Source: an uncultured Oscillospiraceae bacterium (GTDB taxonomy: Bacteria; Bacillota; Clostridia; Oscillospirales; Oscillospiraceae). From it: a stretch of 12,739 bases of DNA. Position 1 is the stretch's first letter. The number at the start of each line of letters is the position of its first letter. The notes beneath the pieces were generated by a model. That model was not told the origin of the DNA. It saw only the letters and a list, made by a program, of their open reading frames with translations, and made no database searches. Shown here piece after piece: positions 1 to 6,464 of this stretch. The stretch is taken from the NCBI GenBank assembly GCA_934635545.1, contig CAKTZN010000036.1:1-12739 (forward strand), given 5' to 3'. The position numbers were made by a program, and so were the translations under genes.

Positions 1-650
1 TCATCCTGATAGAGTAACTCTGCGTCATTTTCAAAATATCCGATTTTGATATATGCGCCGGTCTGATACCTCTCCGGGTCACTGCTAAACAACAGCATAG
101 CTGCATTTGTCAGATAATCGCCGTTTTTCAAATGCAATTTGTCCAGCAGAACTTCCTTTGGTTCATCCAGCAAGCTCGTTTCCATGCGCCCTTTCTTTGC
201 GGCGAGACTCTTGAACTTGGAAATAACTCCGTCATCCACATCTGCCATTGAGAAGGCGGGCAAAGGAAGATTGTCCCATGTAGCTCCGCGCTTGCGCATG
301 AGAAACGCTTCAAGCGCCGGGCCGGTCAATATCTGCCGGGTGCTGCCGCTGCGATAGTAGTACACACCTTTGCAGGAAATGCCGATAGGATAGGCCGGAA
401 CATCAATTTCAAGATACTCCTTGCTGCCGTGGGTCAGCAGATTTACTCCTACAATGATGCCCATAGCATCACGAATCTTGTTTGGAATGTCCTCCAGCAG
501 TTTCCGAGCGTTGGGCAGACCAACTACATTCCCATCATCGTCACAGCCAATGTAGATTTTGCCGCCCTGTGCATTGGCATAGCCGCAGATCCACTCCAGA
601 TATTCATCCTTCCACTTGCTTTTCCATTCAATATTCTGGCTCTCAGGCAT
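1..650 (-). CDS. AlbA_2/Schlafen-type ATP-binding (RecG-like, COG2865) protein, 3' end outside window
   Basis: The minus frame is open from the ATG at 648-650 to the window edge, giving 216 visible codons and no stop, so the C-terminal part is missing. The protein begins MPESQNIEWKSKWKDEYLEW and has ANAQGGKIYIGCDDDG near residues 25-40, EDIPNKI, then KGVYYYRSGS and GATWDNLP. This is the usual order of the AlbA_2 (Schlafen AlbA_2) domain of proteins often labelled putative transcriptional regulator or RecG-like, which usually continue into a HATPase-type domain. The start overlaps the stop of the zinc-finger gene upstream by 8 bases (643-650), so translation is probably coupled. Family members are common on mobile elements; whether they regulate, bind RNA or defend is unsettled, and nothing here decides it. 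The family call is firm, the role is not. Confidence 0.85.
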   Translation of the reverse strand, partial: MPESQNIEWKSKWKDEYLEWICGYANAQGGKIYIGCDDDGNVVGLPNARKLLEDIPNKIRDAMGIIVGVNLLTHGSKEYLEIDVPAYPIGISCKGVYYYRSGSTRQILTGPALEAFLMRKRGATWDNLPLPAFSMADVDDGVISKFKSLAAKKGRMETSLLDEPKEVLLDKLHLKNGDYLTNAAMLLFSSDPERYQTGAYIKIGYFENDAELLYQD

Positions 651-1563
651 TATCCTCACCGTCCTGTCCCTTATTCTTCCCTCTGCTTTTATAGACATTA
701 TACTGATTCTTGCACCGGGCGCTGCAAAATGCGGAATTGGCCCGGCTGCCGAGGAACACCTTCTGGCAGTGCTTGCACAGCCGCAGGGGTTTTGCATCGT
801 CCACCAGCATAAAGCTGAACATCATCTGGATACCCAGCAGCAGCGAATGAAAGTCCCAATAGATCGTCGGTTTCTCCAGCAGTTCAATATGGTAGCTTGG
901 CGCAATGCCGCCGAAGGCGGCCATGGCCTTGCGGTAAAGATTTCGTGTATCCTCGTCAATATTGTCGTAGTCATTGTAGTACAAGATGGATGTGGTCAGC
1001 GTGAACGCCCAGTCCTTGAACTGCTGCGCTACCCAATCATACGGCTCGGCATATTCGCGCTGGAAGCTCATGTTCTTCGCCATCGGCTCATCCATGAAGG
1101 TCATGGTCAGGGCAATCATTGTTCTGTCCCCGGAGACATTCCAGTTGGATTCTACGCCCTTTTTCACCACATCCAATTTGTCAAAGGGATAGAACAGCGC
1201 AAGGTAGTCCTCCGTCTCCATGGATTCCTCTTTAATGAAATGATTCTTCGGCAGATAAACCGCCTCATAGTCCATAAACGACGGTGTGGTGGGCAGTGCC
1301 GTCATCAGCCCCAACAGGCCGTAATGGGTCACAAAGGCCAGAATTGCCTTTTCCACCTCATCCTCCGGACTGCGGTTCATCATCAGCATCCCCACGTTCA
1401 ATGCTTCCAACACCATCTCGGAGGATTCTTTCAGCGGGTTATAGACATCCGGCTTTGCTGTGTTCTCCGGCGTGATATAGCGTTTCCCGTCCTTACCGGT
1501 CTTGATCTCATAGCGGTCATACCGTACCCAATGGGAACGGGACTGCGCAAACAGATTGTTCAT
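643..1563 (-). CDS. Unknown 306-aa protein with C-terminal four-cysteine zinc finger
   Basis: The gene starts at the ATG at 1561-1563, 8 bases after GAGAGG. The first ~250 residues match no domain I can name: they are soluble and rich in aromatic residues, with no signal peptide or membrane segment. Near the C-terminus cysteines at about 263, 266, 280 and 284 form C-x2-C-x13-C-x3-C followed by a basic stretch (KNQYNVYKSRGK). This is a treble-clef or zinc-ribbon-like finger and suggests nucleic acid binding. It resembles CGNR-type fingers in layout but lacks the Gly-Asn-Arg after the last cysteine. The gene sits between the sigma-like gene (57-base gap, possible promoter there) and the AlbA_2 gene, which it overlaps. 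It is probably one operon with the latter. Function unknown; reading frame and finger are clear. Confidence 0.85.
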   Translation of the reverse strand: MNNLFAQSRSHWVRYDRYEIKTGKDGKRYITPENTAKPDVYNPLKESSEMVLEALNVGMLMMNRSPEDEVEKAILAFVTHYGLLGLMTALPTTPSFMDYEAVYLPKNHFIKEESMETEDYLALFYPFDKLDVVKKGVESNWNVSGDRTMIALTMTFMDEPMAKNMSFQREYAEPYDWVAQQFKDWAFTLTTSILYYNDYDNIDEDTRNLYRKAMAAFGGIAPSYHIELLEKPTIYWDFHSLLLGIQMMFSFMLVDDAKPLRLCKHCQKVFLGSRANSAFCSARCKNQYNVYKSRGKNKGQDGEDNA

Positions 1564-1593
1564 GATGCTGTTCCTCTCAATTCGTAATCCATC

Positions 1594-1623
1594 TATATAT
1601 TAACCATATTACTATTGTATCAA
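1594..1623 (-). promoter_or_regulatory. Candidate promoter for the zinc-finger/AlbA_2 pair
   Basis: On the minus strand TTGATA (1618-1623) is followed after 18 bases by TATATA (1594-1599), about 30 bases before the ATG at 1563. The -35 box overlaps the stop codon of the upstream sigma-like gene. The -35 matches consensus at 5 of 6 positions and the -10 at 4 of 6. The region is AT-rich, so a chance match is possible. Confidence 0.45.
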
Positions 1624-2552
1624 CCGTCCTTGGCATCGTCAAGGGCGGCTTTCTTTTTTCTCGGCTTGGTTTTGTTTTCCCTGCGGATCACGGCATCCTT
1701 GCCCATGGTTTGCAACAGCGCTTCATATTCCTCTATAAACTCACGCTCCCGCAGCGTAAGGCTATGATCGTTTTCCAGTTTTTCGCTCAGATGCTCATAC
1801 ATTTGCTTTTGCAGCTTTTTCTGAATGGTCATCCGCAGCTTTCGGATGTTCCGGTCGGACTGCCCACGGATGGCAGCAAGCCTTGTAGTGCTGTATTGCT
1901 TGACGAACAGGTAGTACAGCACCTCCTTCTGTTCATCACTGAGGGTGAAAAAGAGCTTGGAGAGAAAACGGTTCGCTGTCAGCTCATGCAGCTCGTAGGG
2001 GCAGGAGAAGATGATGTCAAGAAAATTTCCCTGACAGAGCTGACGGAACCTCGGCAGATTCATCCAGAGGGGAGCAATCTTCGGATCAGGCACCGCCTGA
2101 AACTCCAAAGGAACATCCCCGCGCAGGTTTTCATGGTCACGCTCTCGGCGCTCCCGATTTCTGCCCAGCTTGTTCCACTCGTCTACCACGCTCAGAAAAT
2201 CGGATTCCGTCCTGGCTGCTTCCTCTAAACGCCGCAAAGCTTCTGCGCGAATTTCCCGTTTGAGCCGTTTTTCGCTGGTGGGCGCGGCTTCCTCTTCCTC
2301 GTCCTCCAGCTCGGCATGATAGTCTCTGGGGTGCTCGTCCTGCTCCAGCTCGCTTTCCAGCTCCAGCGTGCGTTCCTCGGCAAGCGCTTCCTCCAGCGTC
2401 TGGTTCTCCGGTGCGCCGTCAGACGAATCCTCCCAATCGGCAAAGCCGTCCGCATCCATTTCAAGGTCGGTTTCCTCTATTTGCTCCTCGGCAGCTTCGT
2501 CCTCATCGGAAAAGTCATCATCAAGCAACAGATCATCCTCCCATAAATCCAC
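1620..2552 (-). CDS. Sigma-like helix-turn-helix protein with acidic N-terminal region
   Basis: I chose the GTG at 2550-2552 as start (310 aa) because GGGGAGGTGA lies just upstream (about 2559-2568) at good spacing. A longer TTG start at 2594 gives 324 aa but has only a weak site. Residues ~5-90 are strongly acidic and low in complexity (runs of D and E). Residues ~92-145 are basic and likely coiled or helical (LKREIRAEALRRLEEA, RNRERRERDHE). Residues ~203-250 hold FFTLSDEQKEVLYYLFVKQY, then a turn and DRNIRKLRMTIQKKL, which looks like a sigma-70 region 4 type helix-turn-helix. A lysine-rich tail follows. Similar proteins accompany conjugative transposons of Clostridia. It could be a sigma-like or anti-repressor regulator of the element; no region 2 is visible, so a classical sigma factor is unlikely. 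Confidence 0.8.
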   Translation of the reverse strand: MDLWEDDLLLDDDFSDEDEAAEEQIEETDLEMDADGFADWEDSSDGAPENQTLEEALAEERTLELESELEQDEHPRDYHAELEDEEEEAAPTSEKRLKREIRAEALRRLEEAARTESDFLSVVDEWNKLGRNRERRERDHENLRGDVPLEFQAVPDPKIAPLWMNLPRFRQLCQGNFLDIIFSCPYELHELTANRFLSKLFFTLSDEQKEVLYYLFVKQYSTTRLAAIRGQSDRNIRKLRMTIQKKLQKQMYEHLSEKLENDHSLTLREREFIEEYEALLQTMGKDAVIRRENKTKPRKKKAALDDAKDG

Positions 2553-2633
2553 GACGGCTTCACCTCCCCGAAAAAGAATTTTTCTTTTTTTCAAAAACAG
2601 TTCCGATTTACACCCCGTATTTCTCCTATTAGT

Positions 2634-2647
2634 AGATTAAGTAATCT
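2634..2647. promoter_or_regulatory. Palindrome in the divergent intergenic region
   Basis: AGATTA-AG-TAATCT is a perfect 6-bp inverted repeat with a 2-base centre, about midway between the divergent sigma-like gene and tnpW. Its placement suits an operator controlling both directions. I see no convincing pair of promoter boxes around it, and an AT-rich 6-bp arm can arise by chance. Confidence 0.3.
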
Positions 2648-2707
2648 TAGTACAAGTTACATGGATTACTTTCCGAGCCATCAGCAAAGAAAAGGAGGAT
2701 ATGGAGC

Positions 2708-3010
2708 ATGGAAAACCAACAGAAAGACACGGTTGGCTTACAGCCAACGGAACCAACCACATTATATCAAAAACCAACCAATCACGCAAGGAGGATGCCT
2801 ATGGAGCAGAACAAACGAGAACAGTTTATCATCCGCCGAATCGGCGGCACCACCTACAAGGTCAGAGTCGTGTTCAACGAAAGCGGCGGCGAAACCATGG
2901 AGGATAAAATTTTGCGAATTGTACGCAATGATATGGTTACAAACGACGGAACCTGTGGTATAATGGAGGCACCACAAATGAGCCGACAGTCTGAAAGGAG
3001 CGCATCATGA
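2708..3010 (+). CDS. tnpW: TnpW-type transposon-encoded protein
   Basis: This 100-residue protein has the core FIIRRIGGTTYKVRVVFNES followed by GGETMEDKILRIV. That is the signature of TnpW, the small protein beside the tnpX recombinase in Tn4451-type and related Clostridia elements; its biochemical role is not known. Two starts have excellent sites: ATG 2708 after AGGAGG (2693-2698), and in-frame ATG 2801 (codon 32) after AAGGAGG with 6 bases of spacing. The second gives about 69 aa and contains the whole conserved core, so the N-terminal 31 residues may be optional. The stop overlaps the recombinase start as ATGA (3007-3010), so the two are probably co-translated. The 3' end also carries a probable internal promoter for the recombinase. 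Confidence 0.85.
   Translation: MENQQKDTVGLQPTEPTTLYQKPTNHARRMPMEQNKREQFIIRRIGGTTYKVRVVFNESGGETMEDKILRIVRNDMVTNDGTCGIMEAPQMSRQSERSAS
2936..2976 (+). promoter_or_regulatory. Promoter with inverted repeat ahead of the recombinase
   Basis: Inside the 3' end of tnpW, GTTACA (2936-2941) lies 17 bases before a perfect TATAAT (2959-2964). The -10 box sits within an inverted repeat, TGTGGT (2954-2959) and ACCACA (2971-2976), 11 bases apart, which could be a repressor site. The recombinase ATG follows at 3007 with AAGGAG just upstream. The -10 is strong, the -35 is 4 of 6. Confidence 0.5.
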
Positions 3011-4737
3011 GCGTGAAACAGACTGAAAGCAAAATTACCGCTCTCTATGAGCGGCTGTCCCGCGACGATGACAATGCCGGGGATAGTAACTCCATCGTGA
3101 ATCAGAAAAAATACCTCGAAAGCTATGCCCAGCAGAGAGGCTACACCAACTGCCGCCACTATACCGACGACGGCTGGAGCGGCGGCAATTTTGAGCGTCC
3201 GGCATGGAAGCAGCTCATTGCAGACATTGAGGCGGGCAAAGTTGCCCATGTGATCGTCAAGGATATGAGCCGGGCGGGGCGTGATTATTTGCAAACCGGC
3301 TTTTACACGGAGGTGTTTTTCCGGCAGCACGGCGTTCATTTTGTCGCCATCGCCAACAGCGTGGACAGCGATGACCAGAACAGCAATGAGTTCGCCCCAT
3401 TCCTCAACATTATGAATGAGTGGTATCTGCGTGATCTGAGCCGCAAGCAGAAAACCGCTATCCGTGTCAAGGGAGAATCCGGCAAGCCCACCACCAACTG
3501 CGCCATCTATGGCTACAAGAAAGACCCGGAGAGCAAATACCATTGGCTGATCGACGAGGAAGCTGCCGCCGTGGTACGGCGCATTTTCCGATTGACCATC
3601 GAGGGCAAAGGCCCCTACGATATTGCCCGTATTCTCTTTGAAGATAAGGTGGAAACGCCTGCCGTGTACTTCGGCAAGCAGGGCAAGGGCATCTGGAAAA
3701 GCAAAGAGGAATTTGCTAATCCCTATAACTGGAGCGGTTATGTCGTGGGACAGATCCTTTCTAAGCCGGAGTATATGGGGCATACAGTCAATTTTCGTAC
3801 CCATAAGCAGTCCTACAAAGATAAAAATGCCGTGATGAATCCCAAGGAGAATTGGCTGATCTTTGAGGATACCCACGAGGCCATTGTGGACAGGGAGACA
3901 TGGGAGCTTGCGCAGAAGCTCCGCAAGACACCCAAGCGCATCGACACGCTGGGGGAAGCGAATCCGCTGACCGGCCTTTTGTACTGCGCCGACTGCGGCG
4001 AGAAGATGTATAATCACCGCTCCAAAGGCGGCACGGAGAACAATCCCTATCCATCTGACTTCTTCGATTGTTCCTCCTATACCCTCGCCCGCCAGAAGCG
4101 CACGGCAGCCTGCTGCGGCCATTATATCACGACTAAGGCACTGCGCGCCCTGATTCTGGATACTATCCGCACGGTCAGTACCTTTGCAATTTCCAATCAG
4201 GAAGCGTTTATGGAAAAGGTGCGCTCTGCCTCCCAGCTCCGGCAGGCAGAGGCGGCCAAGGAGGCCAAGCGAAAACTGAACAAGGACAAAAAGCGCATTG
4301 ACGAGCTGGACACCATCATCAAAAAGCTCTATGAATCCTTTGCCGTTGGTCGCATTACGGATGAACGCTTTGACAGTCTGCTGGCAGATTATGAAGCGGA
4401 GCAGAAAGCGCTGCAAGTCTCTGTCACAGAAGCGGAAGAAAAGTCGCAGGTGCCATGGTTACGGCAGTTGAAACACACCGCTTTCGCACCGTGGTACGGC
4501 TTTCGGTGTTCCTGTCCAGATACGATGGCTTTTTCTAAACCCATGCAACTCACGCCCCTCGATGTTCTTAGCGATAATTTTCAGATATATTATAGCACAT
4601 CCAGTAAGTGTAGGGCAAACTATGCTAACATCATAATACGACTTTGCGCAGAGCGCTTCCCGAAAGCCTATACAGAGGCATGTCTTATAGTCGCAGCATC
4701 TTCGACCTTTTCTGGCCCTTTTTGCTCATTTCTTTAA
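3007..4737 (+). CDS. tnpX: TnpX-type large serine recombinase, C-terminus lost and replaced
   Basis: This enzyme class excises and integrates elements through a serine nucleophile. The resolvase domain spans residues ~9-155: YERLSRDD carries the probable catalytic Ser18, and VKDMSRAGRDY carries the conserved arginines. A recombinase domain follows (~160-300). Then comes a zinc ribbon starting GLLYCADCGEKM (~320-390), with further cysteines in FDCSS and AACCGHY. A coiled-coil stretch runs to about residue 478 (AEEKSQ). The expected C-terminal DUF4368-type region is absent. From about residue 480 the frame reads about 95 unrelated residues, rich in Cys and Ser, which are antisense of another element's fragment. 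The junction lies near 4440-4452. Translation is coupled to tnpW by an ATGA overlap. Catalysis may survive, but loss of the C-terminal part probably abolishes normal function. The family call is very sure. Confidence 0.92.
   Translation: MSVKQTESKITALYERLSRDDDNAGDSNSIVNQKKYLESYAQQRGYTNCRHYTDDGWSGGNFERPAWKQLIADIEAGKVAHVIVKDMSRAGRDYLQTGFYTEVFFRQHGVHFVAIANSVDSDDQNSNEFAPFLNIMNEWYLRDLSRKQKTAIRVKGESGKPTTNCAIYGYKKDPESKYHWLIDEEAAAVVRRIFRLTIEGKGPYDIARILFEDKVETPAVYFGKQGKGIWKSKEEFANPYNWSGYVVGQILSKPEYMGHTVNFRTHKQSYKDKNAVMNPKENWLIFEDTHEAIVDRETWELAQKLRKTPKRIDTLGEANPLTGLLYCADCGEKMYNHRSKGGTENNPYPSDFFDCSSYTLARQKRTAACCGHYITTKALRALILDTIRTVSTFAISNQEAFMEKVRSASQLRQAEAAKEAKRKLNKDKKRIDELDTIIKKLYESFAVGRITDERFDSLLADYEAEQKALQVSVTEAEEKSQVPWLRQLKHTAFAPWYGFRCSCPDTMAFSKPMQLTPLDVLSDNFQIYYSTSSKCRANYANIIIRLCAERFPKAYTEACLIVAASSTFSGPFCSFL
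4389..4544 (-). pseudogene. 5' fragment of a small Cys-rich conjugative-element ORF
   Basis: Antisense to the recombinase tail, an ATG at 4542-4544 opens MGLEKAIVSGQEHRKPYHGA and continues to CRNHGTC before running into recombinase antisense sequence and a stop at 4389. Short proteins of this form (MG.EKAI.SG.EHRKPYRG.KA...CRNHG.C.WC) are, as I recall them, frequent in Clostridia conjugative elements; their role is unknown. Here only about the first 34 codons are native, and the rest was cut off at the junction near 4445. It keeps its own promoter (next entry), so it could still be transcribed into the recombinase gene from the opposite strand. Family recognition is from memory of similar sequences and unchecked. 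Confidence 0.6.
4589..4618 (-). promoter_or_regulatory. Promoter of the truncated Cys-rich ORF
   Basis: On the minus strand TTGCCC (4613-4618) is followed after 18 bases by a perfect TATAAT (4589-4594), about 45 bases before the ATG at 4544. If active, it fires antisense RNA across the 3' end of the recombinase gene. Confidence 0.6.
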
Positions 4738-4774
4738 TAGTTCCACTGGCGGCTTGCTTGATCAAATAGTTCAT
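4685..4774 (-). other. Possible 29-codon reading frame or tail of a lost element gene
   Basis: In a different frame from the 152-aa gene, ATG at 4772-4774 opens 29 codons that end SKKGQKRSKMLRL. The lysine/arginine-rich tail looks like the end of a real protein, and the frame is also open upstream of the ATG. No good ribosome binding site is seen. It is either the C-terminal remnant of a mobile-element gene upstream of the truncated Cys-rich ORF, or chance. Confidence 0.25.
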
Positions 4775-5192
4775 CGATTTCAGCGCTGTATTTAGCAACC
4801 AGCCGTTTCCCTTCGTTAGAAGTACTTTCCGCAGGCTCCGCATTGGAAGTCAACTTAATAGCATAATTCCTGCCGGACTCATCTTTAAGGATAACTCCAT
4901 ACTCTGTTTCTTTGAAAATCTTGGGCCAGACAATCAGAGCACAGTTAGCGTCTTGAGTTTTCTGAATCCCGAGATTTCCTGTAAAGCTCAGATAATTTGG
5001 TATTTTCACATTATAGGTATATCCGCCTAACTCATCGATCACATACGTTCGGTGATAGTACAGTTCTCTCATGCCTTCTACGAACTTTCCATATTTACCC
5101 CAGACAGCAGTATACCAAATCAGATTATACAGTCCGAATAGAACTAAGATTGCCGCAAGTGCAATCACCCATTTTCTGGGCTTCATTTTCAT
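4734..5192 (-). CDS. Single-TM membrane-anchored protein of unknown function
   Basis: The 152-residue protein starts at the ATG at 5190-5192, with AGAGGA about 10 bases upstream. Residues ~8-29 (WVIALAAILVLFGLYNLIWY) form one hydrophobic helix preceded by lysines, so the rest should lie outside the cell. The outer part (VDELGG-like turn, YTYNVKIPNYLSFTGNLGI, VILKDESGRNYAIKL) looks like a small beta-rich domain that I cannot name. It is the last gene of the XRE-regulator operon, 41 bases after the 75-residue gene. Its 3' end abuts the conjugative-element debris, and a different frame is open across its last ~40 bases, so the C-terminal residues may not be original. Function unknown. Confidence 0.7.
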   Translation of the reverse strand: MKMKPRKWVIALAAILVLFGLYNLIWYTAVWGKYGKFVEGMRELYYHRTYVIDELGGYTYNVKIPNYLSFTGNLGIQKTQDANCALIVWPKIFKETEYGVILKDESGRNYAIKLTSNAEPAESTSNEGKRLVAKYSAEIDELFDQASRQWNY

Positions 5193-5233
5193 AGATCAAT
5201 CATCCTCTCTATATTCAAGGCATATAGCCTGCA

Positions 5234-5461
5234 TTACTTTGACTTCTTCCACAGTCTAATTCCGGATAAAACACACAGCACAAGCAAAACGGAGATTCTG
5301 AGAATATTCATAAAAATCATGAACCATCCGCCATCTACTACAAGAGTGCCGTCTCCATACTCAATTTCATAAGCCCCATACATTCGGAGTAACAGCAAAG
5401 AGATTATCAACACAATTATACTAAGAGCAAATATAAAAATATCTCCTAATCGTTTTTCCAT
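5234..5461 (-). CDS. Small two-TM membrane protein
   Basis: I chose the ATG at 5459-5461 (75 aa, MEKRLGDIFIFALSII) because AGGGAGAT lies 9 bases upstream. A longer start at 5509 would lie inside the preceding gene without a site. Two hydrophobic helices (~8-26 and ~47-68) flank a short acidic/Gly loop (EIEYGDGTLVVDGG), and the protein ends in RLWKKSK. The start lies 4 bases after the stop of the XRE gene, so they are cotranscribed. Small two-TM partners of membrane-bound XRE regulators are common in Firmicutes, and a structural or signalling partner is plausible. I do not recognise a family. Confidence 0.75.
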   Translation of the reverse strand: MEKRLGDIFIFALSIIVLIISLLLLRMYGAYEIEYGDGTLVVDGGWFMIFMNILRISVLLVLCVLSGIRLWKKSK

Positions 5462-5465
5462 TGAC

Positions 5466-6164
5466 TTATCTCCCTTCAAAATACTTTGCGAAAGCGAGGC
5501 TTGCAGCAATCACCAATTCATAAATCACAACGGTGATGCTGATCCCAATCGTCCACATGAACTTCCACGGTTTAAGGACGCAGATGATCCATATGACAGT
5601 GCCTACCGCATAAAGAAGCAAACTGCAAATGCGGCAAAGCAGATACTTTTTGTTGACAATATAGCGCCTGACAAAGAGTTGAATATACATTCGGCAAGCA
5701 GCGGCAATCATCCAGATCGCGGCGCAGCCGAACAGCAGTGGGCGAAGTCCATAGTAATCCGCGAAACCGCCAAAGCCCGTGTACCACATTTTAGAGATAG
5801 CGTCCTGATGGTGTATGCCAACATCAACAAACTTGGAAACGATCCAAAGAATCAAAACGACCGCTAATGCAGCGAGTCCAACCATGAGACATACCGTCTC
5901 TGGTCGGATTCTTTTTCGCTCCACGGCATCATAATGCGGCGCTGCGGTCACCTTTTCAGGGAGCTTTTCAATAGAATCATTCATCAGATAGTCCAGCGAA
6001 CAATCGAAGAAACCGCTGATCTTGACCACGTTTTCCATATCCGGAATCGCGCCCGCTTCCCAACGGGACACCGCCTGCCGCGAAACATTCAACTTCTCCG
6101 CGATCTGCTCCTGCGATAATCCGCTCTGCCGTCTGAGAAACAATAGCTTTTCACCGAACGTCAT
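5466..6164 (-). CDS. XRE-family regulator with four transmembrane segments
   Basis: The N-terminus (residues ~1-62) is a classic HTH_3 domain: FGEKLLFLRRQSGLSQEQIA, then LNVSRQAVSRWEAGAIPDMENVVKIS. A linker (~63-88) leads to four predicted membrane helices at about 91-113, 140-162, 174-196 and 203-226. The start ATG at 6162-6164 has GGAGGTG 7 bases upstream. Such fusions in Firmicutes act as membrane-tethered transcription regulators. The ligand or signal is unknown; the small membrane protein right after it (4-base gap) and the single-TM protein may be its sensors or targets. Autoregulation of the operon is likely by analogy only. The domain call is sure. Confidence 0.9.
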   Translation of the reverse strand: MTFGEKLLFLRRQSGLSQEQIAEKLNVSRQAVSRWEAGAIPDMENVVKISGFFDCSLDYLMNDSIEKLPEKVTAAPHYDAVERKRIRPETVCLMVGLAALAVVLILWIVSKFVDVGIHHQDAISKMWYTGFGGFADYYGLRPLLFGCAAIWMIAAACRMYIQLFVRRYIVNKKYLLCRICSLLLYAVGTVIWIICVLKPWKFMWTIGISITVVIYELVIAASLAFAKYFEGR

Positions 6165-6464
6165 ACCTGCACCTCCATTCCTTTGTCTCCAATTCTAATC
6201 CGGAACGGCATCTTTTTCCACCATATAGAGCTGGAATTTTCGCAATTCTATGTTACATTTGCGCAACTGCATTGAAAGTGTGTTGTCCTCCGTGGATATT
6301 GTGTATCCACCTGAAGCGCAAAGCACCCTGCACCACGTGACTTGTAAACGCACGGTGCGGAGTATTTTGCATTTTCAGGAAGATGGTTGCAAACTGGAAT
6401 CTGTCGCTATGAATTTTCCTTTTCATCAGCATGGCATCTCAGGTACGGAACGCTGTGCGCCAGC
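6165..6464. other. Intergenic region between the XRE operon and the racemase remnant
   Basis: I see no convincing gene in these 300 bases. On the minus strand upstream of the XRE start there are two similar blocks, TTGCGCAAAT and TTGCGAAAAT, about 21 bases apart, the first holding the palindrome TTGCGCAA. Further out is the GTGGATA inverted repeat (next entry) and an imperfect hairpin around GCACCACGTG...CACGGTGC (about 6329-6357). No clear -35/-10 pair for the XRE operon could be fixed. The missing 5' half of the racemase gene is not here. Confidence 0.4.
6292..6310. promoter_or_regulatory. Perfect 7-bp inverted repeat, possible operator
   Basis: GTGGATA-TTGTG-TATCCAC is a perfect inverted repeat with a 5-base centre, 19 bases in all, about 130 bases upstream of the XRE regulator start. 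Size and symmetry suit a dimeric regulator's site or a small hairpin. No direct evidence links it to the XRE protein. Confidence 0.35.

Noticed and set aside
616..1587. Plus-strand frame of 323 codons opposite the zinc-finger gene
   Set aside because: The minus-strand gene has a proper ribosome binding site and cysteine motif. The plus frame is rich in His/Gln/Leu typical of an antisense shadow.
1710..2228. Plus-strand frame opposite the sigma-like gene
   Set aside because: Shadow of the real gene; no ribosome binding site and no domain.
2575..2594. TTG start for the sigma-like gene
   Set aside because: In-frame and open, but its site is weak, while the GTG at 2552 has GGGGAGGTGA at good spacing.
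2854..4416. Long minus-strand frame (520 codons) opposite the recombinase
   Set aside because: It is an antisense shadow of a confidently identified recombinase with intact motifs. It shows no domain of its own.
3007..4737. Reading the recombinase as a complete normal enzyme
   Set aside because: Length is near normal only by accident. The last ~95 residues are antisense of another fragment and the usual C-terminal region is absent.
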